Assembly (NCBI GenBank): GCA_002358575.1
Contig: DEPD01000127.1
Span: 44,091 to 52,242, forward strand
Origin: Lachnospiraceae bacterium UBA3401
GTDB lineage: Bacteria; Bacillota; Clostridia; Lachnospirales; Lachnospiraceae
DNA: 8,152 bases
Reading direction: 5' to 3'
Positions 1 to 7,049 of the stretch are shown in pieces. How positions within the stretch are numbered: position 1 is the first letter of the stretch; every line of letters starts with the position of its first letter. Made by a program: the position numbers and the translations under genes. Below the pieces are notes generated by a model. That model did not search any database. It was not told the origin of the DNA and saw only the letters and a list, made by a program, of their open reading frames with translations.

Positions 1-110
1 ATAACTGACGCATCTTGACTTGTCTATTTCTCCGATAGCGCAGCACAAAAATATAGAAAGTTATTTTTCACGGATGATATATAAAGTTGAGTGGAAAGAT
101 AAAAAAATAC
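1..110. other. Upstream intergenic segment, nothing recognised
   Basis: AT-rich sequence upstream of the operon promoter. I see no coding frame, RNA gene or clear repeat in it. It may hold the end of the spacer after a gene that lies outside the window. Confidence 0.4.
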
Positions 111-139
111 TTGCAATGATTTTTCTCATGTGCTATTCT
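111..139 (+). promoter_or_regulatory. Promoter of the aspS-gatCAB operon
   Basis: A -35 box TTGCAA (111-116) and a -10 box TATTCT (134-139) are separated by 17 bases, with an extended -10 TG at 131-132. Transcription would start near 146, about 55 bases before the T-box aptamer. No other pair of boxes in 1-200 has comparable spacing. The assignment rests on sequence match only. Confidence 0.65.
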
Positions 140-410
140 AAGAACATCAAAAAATCTTGGAATAGAAATGAGAATAATATAGATTTTAGGTAAATGCAAT
201 GAAAGAGACTCTTGCCAATGAAAACGACAGGAAGATGGCGTCACCGACTGAGAGCGCTGTCCGCGGAAACTGGTGAAGGGAACACTCTGGAGCAGATTAC
301 TCGAAAAGGTGTAGGAGAGGTCACTCCTTAGTAGAGTAATACGTAAGCGTGCGTTAAACGTAAGAGAGGATAAAACGATTAGATGATAGCGTCAAATATT
401 TTATCAATGT

Positions 411-446
411 GGGTGGTACCGCGGGTATATTTCAATTATCCGTCCC
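411..446 (+). promoter_or_regulatory. T-box antiterminator
   Basis: GGG (411-413) pairs with CCC (444-446), and GCG (421-423) pairs with CGT (441-443). This leaves the seven-base bulge TGGTACC (414-420) that receives the tRNA acceptor end. The 3' side shares 443-446 with the terminator stem, so the two structures exclude each other. The base opposite tRNA position 73 is T417. It would pair perfectly with A73 but only as a G-U wobble with the G73 usual in bacterial tRNA-Asn and tRNA-Glu. Confidence 0.85.
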
Positions 447-476
447 GGAATACATTTTGTGTTCTGGGATTTTTTT
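443..476 (+). terminator. Intrinsic terminator of the T-box leader
   Basis: TCCCGGAATA (443-452) pairs with TGTTCTGGGA (460-469) over 10 bp including two G-U pairs, with a 7-base loop and a run of seven T (470-476). It ends transcription before aspS when the sensed tRNA is charged. Confidence 0.92.
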
Positions 477-546
477 ATGCACACGAACGCGGAAAGGAAA
501 ATTGAAGAATTGCAGAAATAAGCAAGTATCATAAGGAGGATATAAA

Positions 547-2283
547 ATGTACAGAGACATTACAATGAAAGAAATCAGTGAACAGCATATTGGACAGACA
601 TTACAAGTTGCAGGATGGGTGGAGAATATTCGCGATCATGGCGGTGTATCGTTTATCGATTTGCGCGATATGTACGGTGTATTGCAAGTGGTTATGAGAG
701 ACACAACACTTTTGGACGGCATTACAAAGGAGATGTGTATTTCCATTGAAGGACCTGTGGAAAAGCGGGATGAGGACACTTACAATCCAAAGATTCCGAC
801 AGGAACGATTGAACTTGAAGCAAAAAAGGTAACAGTGCTCGGAAAGGTATATCAACAGCTTCCTTTTGAGATAATGACATCAAAAGAGACAAGGGAGGAT
901 GTGCGGTTAAAGTATCGTTATTTGGACCTCAGAAATAAAAAGGTAAAGGACAATATTATTTTTCGCTCACAGGTTATCAGCTTTTTAAGAGAAAAAATGA
1001 CGGAGATGGGATTTTTGGAGATTCAGACGCCGATTTTGTGCGCGTCATCGCCGGAGGGAGCAAGGGATTATATTGTTCCGTCAAGAAAATATAAGGGTAA
1101 GTTTTATGCCCTTCCACAGGCACCACAACAATATAAGCAGCTTTTAATGGCATCAGGATTTGACAAGTATTTCCAGATTGCACCGTGCTTTCGAGATGAG
1201 GATGCGCGCGCGGATCGTTCTCCTGGTGAGTTTTATCAGCTTGATTTTGAGATGAGTTTTGCGACACAGGAGGATGTGTTTAAAGCAGGAGAGGAAGTGC
1301 TGTCAGCAACATTTGAGAAATTTGCGCCGGAGGGATTTGCGGTGACAAAGGCGCCCTATCCAATTATTAGTTACAAACAGGCAATGCTGGAATTTGGCAC
1401 GGATAAACCAGATTTAAGAAATCCACTGCGCATTATTGATGTGACAGATTTTTTCCAGAAATGTTCGTTTAAACCTTTTATTGACAGGACAGTGCGGGCA
1501 ATTAAGGTACATGCCGAGATGTCAAAAGGTTTCCATGAAAAACTTTTGAGTTTTGCGACTGGTATGGGAATGGGCGGTCTTGGATATCTTGAGATTGATG
1601 CGGATAAATCGTACAAAGGACCGATTGATAAATTTATTCCAGAGGAACTCAAATCAGAGCTTGCCGAAATTGCAGGGCTTGTATCTGGAGATACGGTTTT
1701 CTTTATCGCGGATAAGGAGGAGCGGGCAAATTACTATGCAGGGCAGCTTCGCATTGAGCTTGGAAAGAAGCTGGACCTCTGTGAAAAAAACGCGTATCGT
1801 TTTTGTTATATTAATGATTTTCCAATGTTTGAGCGTGACCCTGAAACAAAGCAGATTGGTTTTACACACAATCCTTTTTCCATGCCGCAGGGCGGTCTTG
1901 AGGCATTAAACAGCGAGAATCCGCTGGATATTCTGGCGTATCAGTACGATATTGTATGTAACGGTGTTGAATTGTCGAGTGGCGCTGTTAGAAATCATGA
2001 TATGGAGATAATGGTGAGGGCGTTTGCGATTGCAGGATATGATGAGGAGACACTGAAATCAAAGTTTGGTGCATTATATCAGGCATTCCAGTTTGGAGCA
2101 CCGCCACACGCAGGCATGGCGCCAGGGATCGACAGAATGCTAATGCTGTTAAAGAACGAAGAAAATATTAGGGAAGTGATTGCATTCCCAATGAGTGGTT
2201 CGGCACAGGATTTAATGTGCGGTGCACCGAATGATGTCACAGAACAGCAACTGCGCGAAGTGCATATCAAGGTGAGGGACTAA
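547..2283 (+). CDS. aspS: Aspartyl-tRNA synthetase, probably non-discriminating (Asp/Asn)
   Basis: Class II aminoacyl-tRNA synthetase, 578 aa, cytoplasmic. It charges tRNA-Asp with aspartate and, if non-discriminating, also makes Asp-tRNA-Asn for GatCAB. An OB-fold anticodon-binding domain occupies about residues 1-110 (GWVENIRDHGG). The catalytic core follows with motif 2 (FRDEDARADR, 215-224) and motif 3 (GAPPHAGMAPGIDR, 517-530, ending in Arg530). A GAD-type insertion lies in between, giving bacterial-type length. His31 in RDHGG matches the residue found in non-discriminating bacterial AspRS, where E. coli's discriminating enzyme has Leu. Motif 2 reads RSPGEFYQLD instead of the common RQPEFTQID, so it belongs to a divergent branch. 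The start is set by AAGGAGGA (533-540), six bases before the ATG. The gene follows the T-box directly and leads the gatCAB operon. A second, discriminating AspRS may exist elsewhere in the genome. Confidence 0.96.
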   Translation: MYRDITMKEISEQHIGQTLQVAGWVENIRDHGGVSFIDLRDMYGVLQVVMRDTTLLDGITKEMCISIEGPVEKRDEDTYNPKIPTGTIELEAKKVTVLGKVYQQLPFEIMTSKETREDVRLKYRYLDLRNKKVKDNIIFRSQVISFLREKMTEMGFLEIQTPILCASSPEGARDYIVPSRKYKGKFYALPQAPQQYKQLLMASGFDKYFQIAPCFRDEDARADRSPGEFYQLDFEMSFATQEDVFKAGEEVLSATFEKFAPEGFAVTKAPYPIISYKQAMLEFGTDKPDLRNPLRIIDVTDFFQKCSFKPFIDRTVRAIKVHAEMSKGFHEKLLSFATGMGMGGLGYLEIDADKSYKGPIDKFIPEELKSELAEIAGLVSGDTVFFIADKEERANYYAGQLRIELGKKLDLCEKNAYRFCYINDFPMFERDPETKQIGFTHNPFSMPQGGLEALNSENPLDILAYQYDIVCNGVELSSGAVRNHDMEIMVRAFAIAGYDEETLKSKFGALYQAFQFGAPPHAGMAPGIDRMLMLLKNEENIREVIAFPMSGSAQDLMCGAPNDVTEQQLREVHIKVRD

Positions 2284-2317
2284 AAAATAAAAATTTCATC
2301 TAGGAAAGGATTAAAAT

Positions 2318-2611
2318 ATGGCAAATGTGATTACAGATGAGACAATTGAGTATGTGGGGATTCTTGCCAAACTTGCGCTCTCGGAGGAGGAGAAGGAGCA
2401 GGCAAAGAAGGATATGGGCAGGATGTTAGACTATATTGACAAGTTAGCAGAGTTGGACACAACAGGGATTGAGCCAATGTCCCACATCTTTCCAGTGCAG
2501 AATGTATTTCGTGAGGATGTAGTGACAAACGGCGACGAGAGTGAGAATATTTTAAAGAATGCGCCCGCCGAGAAGGATAATATGTTTATGGTGCCGAAAA
2601 CATTTGATTAG
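2318..2611 (+). CDS. gatC: Asp-tRNA(Asn)/Glu-tRNA(Gln) amidotransferase subunit C
   Basis: Small stabilising subunit of the GatCAB amidotransferase, 97 aa, within the usual family length of about 95-100. It wraps around GatA and links it to GatB. Family features are the N-terminal helix with EYVGILAKLALSEEE (about residues 11-25), the central MLDYIDKLAELDT helix, the IEPMSH turn (51-56), and the C-terminal tail with FREDVV and NAPAEKDNMFMVPK. The ribosome binding site AGGAAAGGA (2302-2310) sits seven bases before the ATG. The gene starts 34 bases after the aspS stop, consistent with co-transcription. The spacing to gatA afterwards is unusually wide. Confidence 0.96.
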   Translation: MANVITDETIEYVGILAKLALSEEEKEQAKKDMGRMLDYIDKLAELDTTGIEPMSHIFPVQNVFREDVVTNGDESENILKNAPAEKDNMFMVPKTFD

Positions 2612-2856
2612 GAATTTTTCAGAAATTATCAATGATAGATATGGTTTGATGAAAACTTCAATTTTGTACAATACTTTTTTGACGTTTTCGTTATTGTATT
2701 TCGTTATGCTTACAGCAAATGAAATTTGCGTGAGTATCACACCTGCCGCAGCCACAAGATAGCATGTTTCTATATGCGGCTGTTCGCATCATTTATATAC
2801 TGGGCAGTCAAGCTTTTTGACCGCTAGAGCGTGTTCTGCAGAAATGGAGGGATAAG
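2612..2856. other. 245-bp gatC-gatA gap with hairpins
   Basis: This gap is much wider than the 34- and 66-base gaps elsewhere in the operon. The first half is AT-rich. A weak promoter-like pair occurs there: TTGATG (2646-2651) and TACAAT (2667-2672), only 15 bases apart. The second half has a hairpin with GCCGCA (2745-2750) pairing with TGCGGC (2775-2780), enclosing an inner ATAG/CTAT stem (2759-2762 with 2770-2773), and a small GTCAA/TTGAC hairpin (2807-2821). None is followed by a T run, so I do not call a terminator. No credible gene is present. It may be an inserted repeat or a site for internal initiation or RNA processing. Confidence 0.45.
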
Positions 2857-4302
2857 ATGGATATTTTAGCATACAGTGCCGTGGAACTTTCTGCGGCAAT
2901 TAAGGAGGGTAAAGTCACCGCAGTGGATGCCATGGAGGCGGTACTTGCGCGCATTGATGAGAAGGAGAGCATCATCAATGCCTATGTGACAGTTGACAGA
3001 GAGCGGGCACTGCGGGCGGCCGCCGATGTGCAGGATAAGATAAAAAAAGGTGAGCTGACAGGAGCACTTGCCGGAGTGCCAGTTGCCATCAAGGACAATA
3101 TGTGCACAGAGGGGATGCTGACCACATGCTCCTCGAAAATTTTGGAAAATTTTATTCCAACTTTTTCTGCGGAGGCAGTGCTCAATCTTGAGAAGGCGGG
3201 AGCGGTGATGATTGGCAAAACGAACATGGACGAGTTCGCAATGGGCTCCACGACAGAGACTTCCGCATATGGCGCGACCAAAAATCCGTGGAACACAGAC
3301 TATGTTACAGGTGGTTCTTCAGGTGGTTCCGCGGCGGCAGTGGCAGCAGGAGAGTGTTTTTTTGCGCTGGGGTCTGACACAGGCGGCTCTATTAGACAGC
3401 CAGCATCTTTTTGTGGCGTGGTGGGGCTGAAACCTACATATGGGACGGTTTCACGCTATGGACTAATTGCATATGGCTCTTCACTTGATCAGATAGGACC
3501 ATTGACAAAAAATGTGGCGGATTGTGCCGCTGTTTTGGAGGTGCTTGCATCTCACGACACAAAGGATTCCACTTCTGTGAAAAGAGATGACACGGATTTT
3601 ACGGCAGCTCTAGTAGAGGACGTGAAGGGGATGAAAATTGGTCTTCCAAGAGATTATTTTGGTGAGGGGCTTGACGCGGAAGTCAGGGATGCTGTGCTTG
3701 CGGCGGCGAGGGTGCTGGAAACTAAGGGCGCGATAGTCGAGGAGTTTGACTTGCGTCTTGTTGAGTATGCGATACCAACATATTACACGATTGCAGCGGC
3801 GGAGGCAAGCTCGAATCTGGAGCGTTTCGACGGTATCAAGTATGGCTACCGCGCAGCGTCGTTTGAGGGGCTCCATAACATGTACAAAAAAACGCGTTCT
3901 GAGGGGTTTGGCGCGGAGGTAAAACGTAGAATTATGCTCGGATCATTTGTGTTAAGTTCCGGTTACTACGATGCTTATTATTTAAAAGCCCTGAAAGTAA
4001 AGGCAATGATAAAGAAAGCCTTTGATGAAGCCTTTGCAAAGTATGATCTGATTCTTGGTCCTGTTGCGCCAACCACTGCGCCAAAACTTGGCGAAAGCTT
4101 GTCCGACCCGCTGAAAATGTATCTCGGGGATATTTATACAATTTCGGTCAATTTGGCAGGGCTGTCTGGTATCTCACTTCCATGCGGAACAGATGCAAAG
4201 GGATTGCCAATTGGATTGCAGTTGATTGCAGATAGCTTTCAGGAGAAGAAACTGATACAGGCGGCGTACACTTATGAAAAACAGTATAAACTTGGTAAAT
4301 AA
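2857..4302 (+). CDS. gatA: Asp-tRNA(Asn)/Glu-tRNA(Gln) amidotransferase subunit A
   Basis: Glutaminase subunit of GatCAB, 481 aa, of the amidase signature family. It releases ammonia from glutamine (or asparagine), which is channelled to GatB. The Ser-cisSer-Lys catalytic triad is visible: Lys79 in GVPVAIKDN, Ser154 in the Gly/Ser-rich GGSSGGS loop (152-158), and Ser178, the nucleophile, in SDTGGSIRQPA (173-183). These positions agree with the numbering known for Staphylococcus aureus GatA. The C-terminal part has the family's GPVAPTTAP and GLSGISLPCG segments. The ATG is preceded by GGAGGG (2846-2851). The product has no signal peptide or membrane segment. It comes after an unusually long gap but is still oriented with gatC and gatB and is needed for the same complex. 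Confidence 0.97.
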   Translation: MDILAYSAVELSAAIKEGKVTAVDAMEAVLARIDEKESIINAYVTVDRERALRAAADVQDKIKKGELTGALAGVPVAIKDNMCTEGMLTTCSSKILENFIPTFSAEAVLNLEKAGAVMIGKTNMDEFAMGSTTETSAYGATKNPWNTDYVTGGSSGGSAAAVAAGECFFALGSDTGGSIRQPASFCGVVGLKPTYGTVSRYGLIAYGSSLDQIGPLTKNVADCAAVLEVLASHDTKDSTSVKRDDTDFTAALVEDVKGMKIGLPRDYFGEGLDAEVRDAVLAAARVLETKGAIVEEFDLRLVEYAIPTYYTIAAAEASSNLERFDGIKYGYRAASFEGLHNMYKKTRSEGFGAEVKRRIMLGSFVLSSGYYDAYYLKALKVKAMIKKAFDEAFAKYDLILGPVAPTTAPKLGESLSDPLKMYLGDIYTISVNLAGLSGISLPCGTDAKGLPIGLQLIADSFQEKKLIQAAYTYEKQYKLGK

Positions 4303-4368
4303 TTGACGCGACATTATCAAAATAAAAGGGCATAAGGAGTTGTAAAACGGAGAAAGAGGAGTGAGAAA

Positions 4369-5799
4369 ATGGCAAAACAATATGAGACCGTGATTGGTCT
4401 GGAAGTTCATGTAGAGCTTGCGACAAAGACAAAGATATTTTGTGGTTGTTCCACTGCATTTGGCGGAGCGCCTAATACACATACCTGCCCTGTGTGCACA
4501 GGAATGCCAGGGTCCCTTCCAGTGTTAAACAAACAGGTAGTAAATTATGCGGTGGCAGTCGGGCTTGCCACAAACTGTACAATTACGCAGTACTGCAAAT
4601 TTGACCGGAAAAATTATTTTTATCCAGACAATCCGCAGAACTATCAAATCAGCCAGCTCTATTTGCCGATATGCAGGAATGGACGTGTGGATATTGAGAC
4701 TTCCGAGGGCAAAAAGTCTGTGGGAATCCACGAGATTCATATGGAGGAGGACGCTGGAAAGTTGATTCATGACGATTGGGAGGATTGCTCACTGGTGGAT
4801 TACAATCGTTCTGGCGTGCCTCTAATAGAGATTGTGTCTGAGCCAGACATGCGCAGTGCGCAGGAGGTTATCGCTTATTTGGAAAAGCTGCGTATGATAG
4901 TGCAGTATCTCGGTGCTTCGGATTGCAAATTAAATGAAGGTTCCATGCGCGCGGATGTCAATCTTTCTGTTAGAGAGGTTGGAACAAAGGAATTTGGAAC
5001 ACGCACGGAGATGAAGAACCTCAATTCGTTTCGGGCAATCACTCATGCGATTGAGGGGGAACGCGAACGGCAAATTGAGCTGCTCGAAGCGGGGCAGCAG
5101 GTGATACAGGAGACAAGGCGCTGGGACGACGCAAAGGAGTACTCTTACGCCATGCGTTCCAAAGAGGACGCACAGGATTACCGTTATTTTCCAGATCCTG
5201 ATTTGGTTCCAGTCTATATCAGTGATGAGTGGCTGGCACAGATTCGGGATAGTCAGCCAGAGTTTCGTGAGGAGAAAATGGCGCGCTATAAAAAGGAGTT
5301 TGATATTCCTGAGTATGATATTGGCATTATTACCGATTCAAAACATTTGGCAGATTTATTTGAGGAGACTGTGGCAATCTGCGGACAACCCAAAAAGGTA
5401 TCAAACTGGCTGATGGGGGAGACACTTCGTCTATTAAAAGAAAAGGGTATGGAGGCTGAAGATATCTGTTTTTCACCACAAAATCTAGCAAAGCTGATTG
5501 GTCTAGTGGACAGCAAGGCAGTGAACTCTACCGTGGCAAAGGAAGTTTTCGAGGTTCTGTTTGACAAGGATATTGACCCTGAAACGTATGTGGAGGAAAA
5601 AGGATTAAAGACGGTCAATGACGAGGGAGCGCTCCGAAGGGCTGTTGAGGAAGTTATCGCGGTAAATCCACAGTCTGTGGAGGATTACCGAAACGGCAAG
5701 GAAAAGGCGATTGGATTTCTGGTTGGTCAGACCATGAAGGTGATGAAAGGAAAGGCAGACCCAAGTATGGTAAATCAAATACTAAAAGAATTATTATAA
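4369..5799 (+). CDS. gatB: Asp-tRNA(Asn)/Glu-tRNA(Gln) amidotransferase subunit B
   Basis: tRNA-binding and amide-transfer subunit of GatCAB, 476 aa, full length. It activates the side-chain carboxylate of Asp-tRNA-Asn or Glu-tRNA-Gln with ATP and amidates it. The N-terminal cradle domain (about 1-290) contains the signature IGLEVHVEL (9-17), four cysteines in a CxC...CxxC pattern (25, 27, 40, 43) likely to bind zinc, and DRKNYFYPDNPQNYQISQ. A helical domain follows, then a C-terminal YqeY-type tail domain (from about 400) that contacts the tRNA and ends in KADPSMVNQILKELL. The ribosome binding site AGAGGAG lies just before the ATG. A second SD-like AAGGAGT at 4335-4341 is too far upstream to serve this start. 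It begins 66 bases after gatA and is the last gene before the terminator. Confidence 0.97.
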   Translation: MAKQYETVIGLEVHVELATKTKIFCGCSTAFGGAPNTHTCPVCTGMPGSLPVLNKQVVNYAVAVGLATNCTITQYCKFDRKNYFYPDNPQNYQISQLYLPICRNGRVDIETSEGKKSVGIHEIHMEEDAGKLIHDDWEDCSLVDYNRSGVPLIEIVSEPDMRSAQEVIAYLEKLRMIVQYLGASDCKLNEGSMRADVNLSVREVGTKEFGTRTEMKNLNSFRAITHAIEGERERQIELLEAGQQVIQETRRWDDAKEYSYAMRSKEDAQDYRYFPDPDLVPVYISDEWLAQIRDSQPEFREEKMARYKKEFDIPEYDIGIITDSKHLADLFEETVAICGQPKKVSNWLMGETLRLLKEKGMEAEDICFSPQNLAKLIGLVDSKAVNSTVAKEVFEVLFDKDIDPETYVEEKGLKTVNDEGALRRAVEEVIAVNPQSVEDYRNGKEKAIGFLVGQTMKVMKGKADPSMVNQILKELL

Positions 5800-5865
5800 A
5801 CATAAGTTTAGAAAACACAAAAAGATTTTACGCATGTAATATCAGTTATTTTTCTATCACTCATT

Positions 5866-5893
5866 AGGAGCAGTTTATGAAACTGCTCTTAAT
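5866..5893 (+). terminator. Operon terminator after gatB
   Basis: GAGCAGTTT (5868-5876) pairs perfectly with AAACTGCTC (5880-5888) around a three-base loop. Flanking pairs extend it to 11 bp. It is followed by TTAATTT, a weak but recognisable T-rich tract. It lies 67 bases after the gatB stop, in the expected place for the operon end. Confidence 0.65.
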
Positions 5894-5961
5894 TTGTCAT
5901 TAAGGAAATAAATATTATGCGGCACCGCAATGATTAGACTATTTAAGGCCGTATGATCATC

Positions 5962-5994
5962 TTACAATGAAAGTGACCTTTACTTTCATTGTAA
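5962..5994. repeat. Perfect 13-bp inverted repeat (hairpin)
   Basis: The arm at 5962-5974 (TTACAATGAAAGT) is exactly complementary to 5982-5994, around a 7-base loop. Neither strand has a T run after it, so it is not a standard intrinsic terminator. It sits between the convergent gatB operon and the minus-strand gene ending at 6042. A smaller palindrome, TGCGG/CCGCA, lies at 5918-5929. The rest of 5894-6041 shows nothing else. Confidence 0.75.
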
Positions 5995-6041
5995 CTGTTC
6001 AGAAATAATATGTATAGGTGTTTCCTTGTCCAATATGGTTA

Positions 6042-6746
6042 TTACATTTGGCTACTTCTATAATATCCATAAATAAAGAACGTATCATTGAACGTTTCAC
6101 AAAGAACATAAGGAATATGGTATTTTTTCATTAATTCGAGAAATTGACTTGTTGCGTCGTTCCAGATTTTATGCGACACAAGTCGGCCTCCAGATGTATG
6201 ATAATAACGTGTTTTTATCACGAGATATTCGATAGTTTTATAATTTAAATTAACAAAGTCTTCGTCTATATAGCAGCCTTGATAACTCGCATCATTTGTG
6301 ATAAAATTTTTGATAAATATGTCATCCTCATCAAAAAGAGTTTTTATCTCATAAGGAGGAGGGAACGGCATTTCTTCTAGCATGGTAGATCGGAATAAAT
6401 CCCACTTGGTATTATTCATACAGGAAGTAAGCTGTTTTTGCTGAACGATTTGAGCGACAAGTTCCGCAGTTGATTTTTTTCTGGAAAACTGCCCACGTTC
6501 AATATCACGAATCTTTTTTTGTAGCGTTTCCATCACATATTGTTTTTTGTCAAGACGAATACTTTGAAAGATAGTATCCTCTTTTTCAATTAATATCCAA
6601 TAACTTGACCAGCGAAAGAAGAGCCTGAGTGTCAGTCCTCCTTTCCAGCGAACACAAAACAGCGTATGGTTGTTGTGTTCTTCGTCCGAAAGTGCCTGAA
6701 TCGTGCCACGCTCAATATGGAGTTGATGATAAGGAAAAAGGTTCAT
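6042..6746 (-). CDS. Hypothetical protein with DUF6678-like C-terminal half
   Basis: Predicted cytoplasmic protein of 234 aa with function unknown. The C-terminal half (about residues 90-234) has MNNTKWDLF, PFPPPYEIK, IEYLVIKTRYY, a GRLV segment, and an ending with FLELMKKYHIPY and FIYGYY. This pattern matches what I recall of the DUF6678 family, and is unconfirmed. The N-terminal 90 residues (tryptophan-rich WKGGLTLRLFFRWSSYW, then a charged helix) form an extra domain I do not recognise. I chose the ATG at 6744-6746. It has AAAAGGAG (6758-6765 on this strand) 11 bases ahead, whereas the in-frame GTG at 6756-6758 overlaps that site and could not use it. No signal peptide or membrane segment is evident. 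The gene is single, convergent with gatB, and more AT-rich than the operon. It could be an orphan immunity-like gene, which is speculation. Confidence 0.8.
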   Translation of the reverse strand: MNLFPYHQLHIERGTIQALSDEEHNNHTLFCVRWKGGLTLRLFFRWSSYWILIEKEDTIFQSIRLDKKQYVMETLQKKIRDIERGQFSRKKSTAELVAQIVQQKQLTSCMNNTKWDLFRSTMLEEMPFPPPYEIKTLFDEDDIFIKNFITNDASYQGCYIDEDFVNLNYKTIEYLVIKTRYYHTSGGRLVSHKIWNDATSQFLELMKKYHIPYVLCETFNDTFFIYGYYRSSQM

Positions 6747-6794
6747 AATTTTTTTCACTCCTTTTATGCATACATTCTATCTTCTATATTTTGC

Positions 6795-6836
6795 GTGCCG
6801 AAGAAAGACTTCGTTTTCACATGAATTTGTCGGCAC
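6795..6836 (-). promoter_or_regulatory. Stem-loop in the leader of the DUF6678-like gene
   Basis: GTGCCGA (6795-6801) pairs perfectly with TCGGCAC (6830-6836). A shorter hairpin, CGAAG (6799-6803) with CTTCG (6809-6813), overlaps the first arm, so the two cannot form together. Both lie in the roughly 120-base untranslated leader between promoter and start codon. A regulatory role is possible but not shown. Confidence 0.45.
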
Positions 6837-6873
6837 AACCATCTATATACAATATCAATACATGTGCGGATTA

Positions 6874-6903
6874 ATTATAACATAAAAGGAAAATTATTGA
6901 CAA
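6874..6903 (-). promoter_or_regulatory. Promoter of the DUF6678-like gene
   Basis: Read on the minus strand, TTGTCA (6898-6903) and a perfect TATAAT (6874-6879) are 18 bases apart, with an extended -10 TGT directly before TATAAT. Transcription would start near 6867 and give a leader of about 120 bases before the ATG at 6746. This is the best sigma-A-type promoter in the window. Confidence 0.75.
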
Positions 6904-7049
6904 TATCTACTTTTAGCTACCTTAACCCATCGTCTAAAGCCAGTGGGACTGCGGTAGCCATTCTTTCTTACGTTTGTAATCGGTCCCAAATTGTCATAAG
7001 GTATTCCCTTATGTGCCTTTGTCGCCTATGTTTTTGACAAATTGATTTA
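6904..7049. other. Structured non-coding segment, possible decayed IS200/IS605-type end
   Basis: No credible gene is seen here. The segment and its edge hold several stem-loops. An outer stem GCTACC/GGTAGC (6916-6921 with 6953-6958) encloses a 22-base imperfect hairpin (6926-6947). There is an alternative pairing TGGGAC/GTCCCA (6944-6949 with 6983-6988). Further hairpins are CATAAGG/CCTTATG (6995-7001 with 7007-7013) and CAAATTGAT/ATCAATTTG (7038-7046 with 7049-7057). On the minus strand the 22-base hairpin reads CCCACTGGCTTTAG and then a TGGG arm, like the subterminal hairpins of IS200/IS605 elements with two mismatches. It could equally be an unrecognised structured RNA. Confidence 0.35.

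Larger units (their letters stand above)
201..476 (+). promoter_or_regulatory. T-box riboswitch with GAAC (Glu/Asn) specifier
   Basis: This is a tRNA-sensing transcription attenuator for the transamidation operon. Visible parts are: the Stem I distal arm (TCACC 241-245 pairing with GGTGA 272-276, with an AGAGAG segment inside); the specifier region GAAC at 280-283, upstream of the usual CTGGAG-type sequence (287-292); a Stem II-like helix (296-302 with 334-340, 7 bp); a Stem III-like helix (369-375 with 399-405, 7 bp); the canonical T-box sequence GGGTGGTACCGCGG (411-424); and a terminator (443-476). By alignment to known leaders the specifier codon is AAC (281-283, Asn), but GAA (280-282, Glu) overlaps it. 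Uncharged tRNA would pair its CCA end with TGG at 414-416 and allow readthrough into aspS. The 5' boundary of Stem I is uncertain. The family call is firm and the tRNA identity is inferred. Confidence 0.95.

Noticed and set aside
1371..1652. Open antisense frames of 60-100 codons inside aspS, gatA and gatB
   Set aside because: They lie opposite full-length, well-conserved genes, have no ribosome binding sites and give no recognisable protein.
4335..4347. SD-like AAGGAGT followed by TTG and an immediate TAA upstream of gatB
   Set aside because: A start codon directly followed by a stop encodes nothing, and the gatB ATG has its own closer ribosome binding site.
6756..6758. In-frame GTG as the start of the minus-strand DUF6678-like gene
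   Set aside because: It overlaps the AAAAGGAG ribosome binding site, leaving no spacing. The ATG at 6744-6746 is properly placed.
6897..6902. Perfect TTGACA as a plus-strand -35 box
   Set aside because: No acceptable -10 box lies 16-18 bases downstream. The same bases are better explained as part of the minus-strand promoter.
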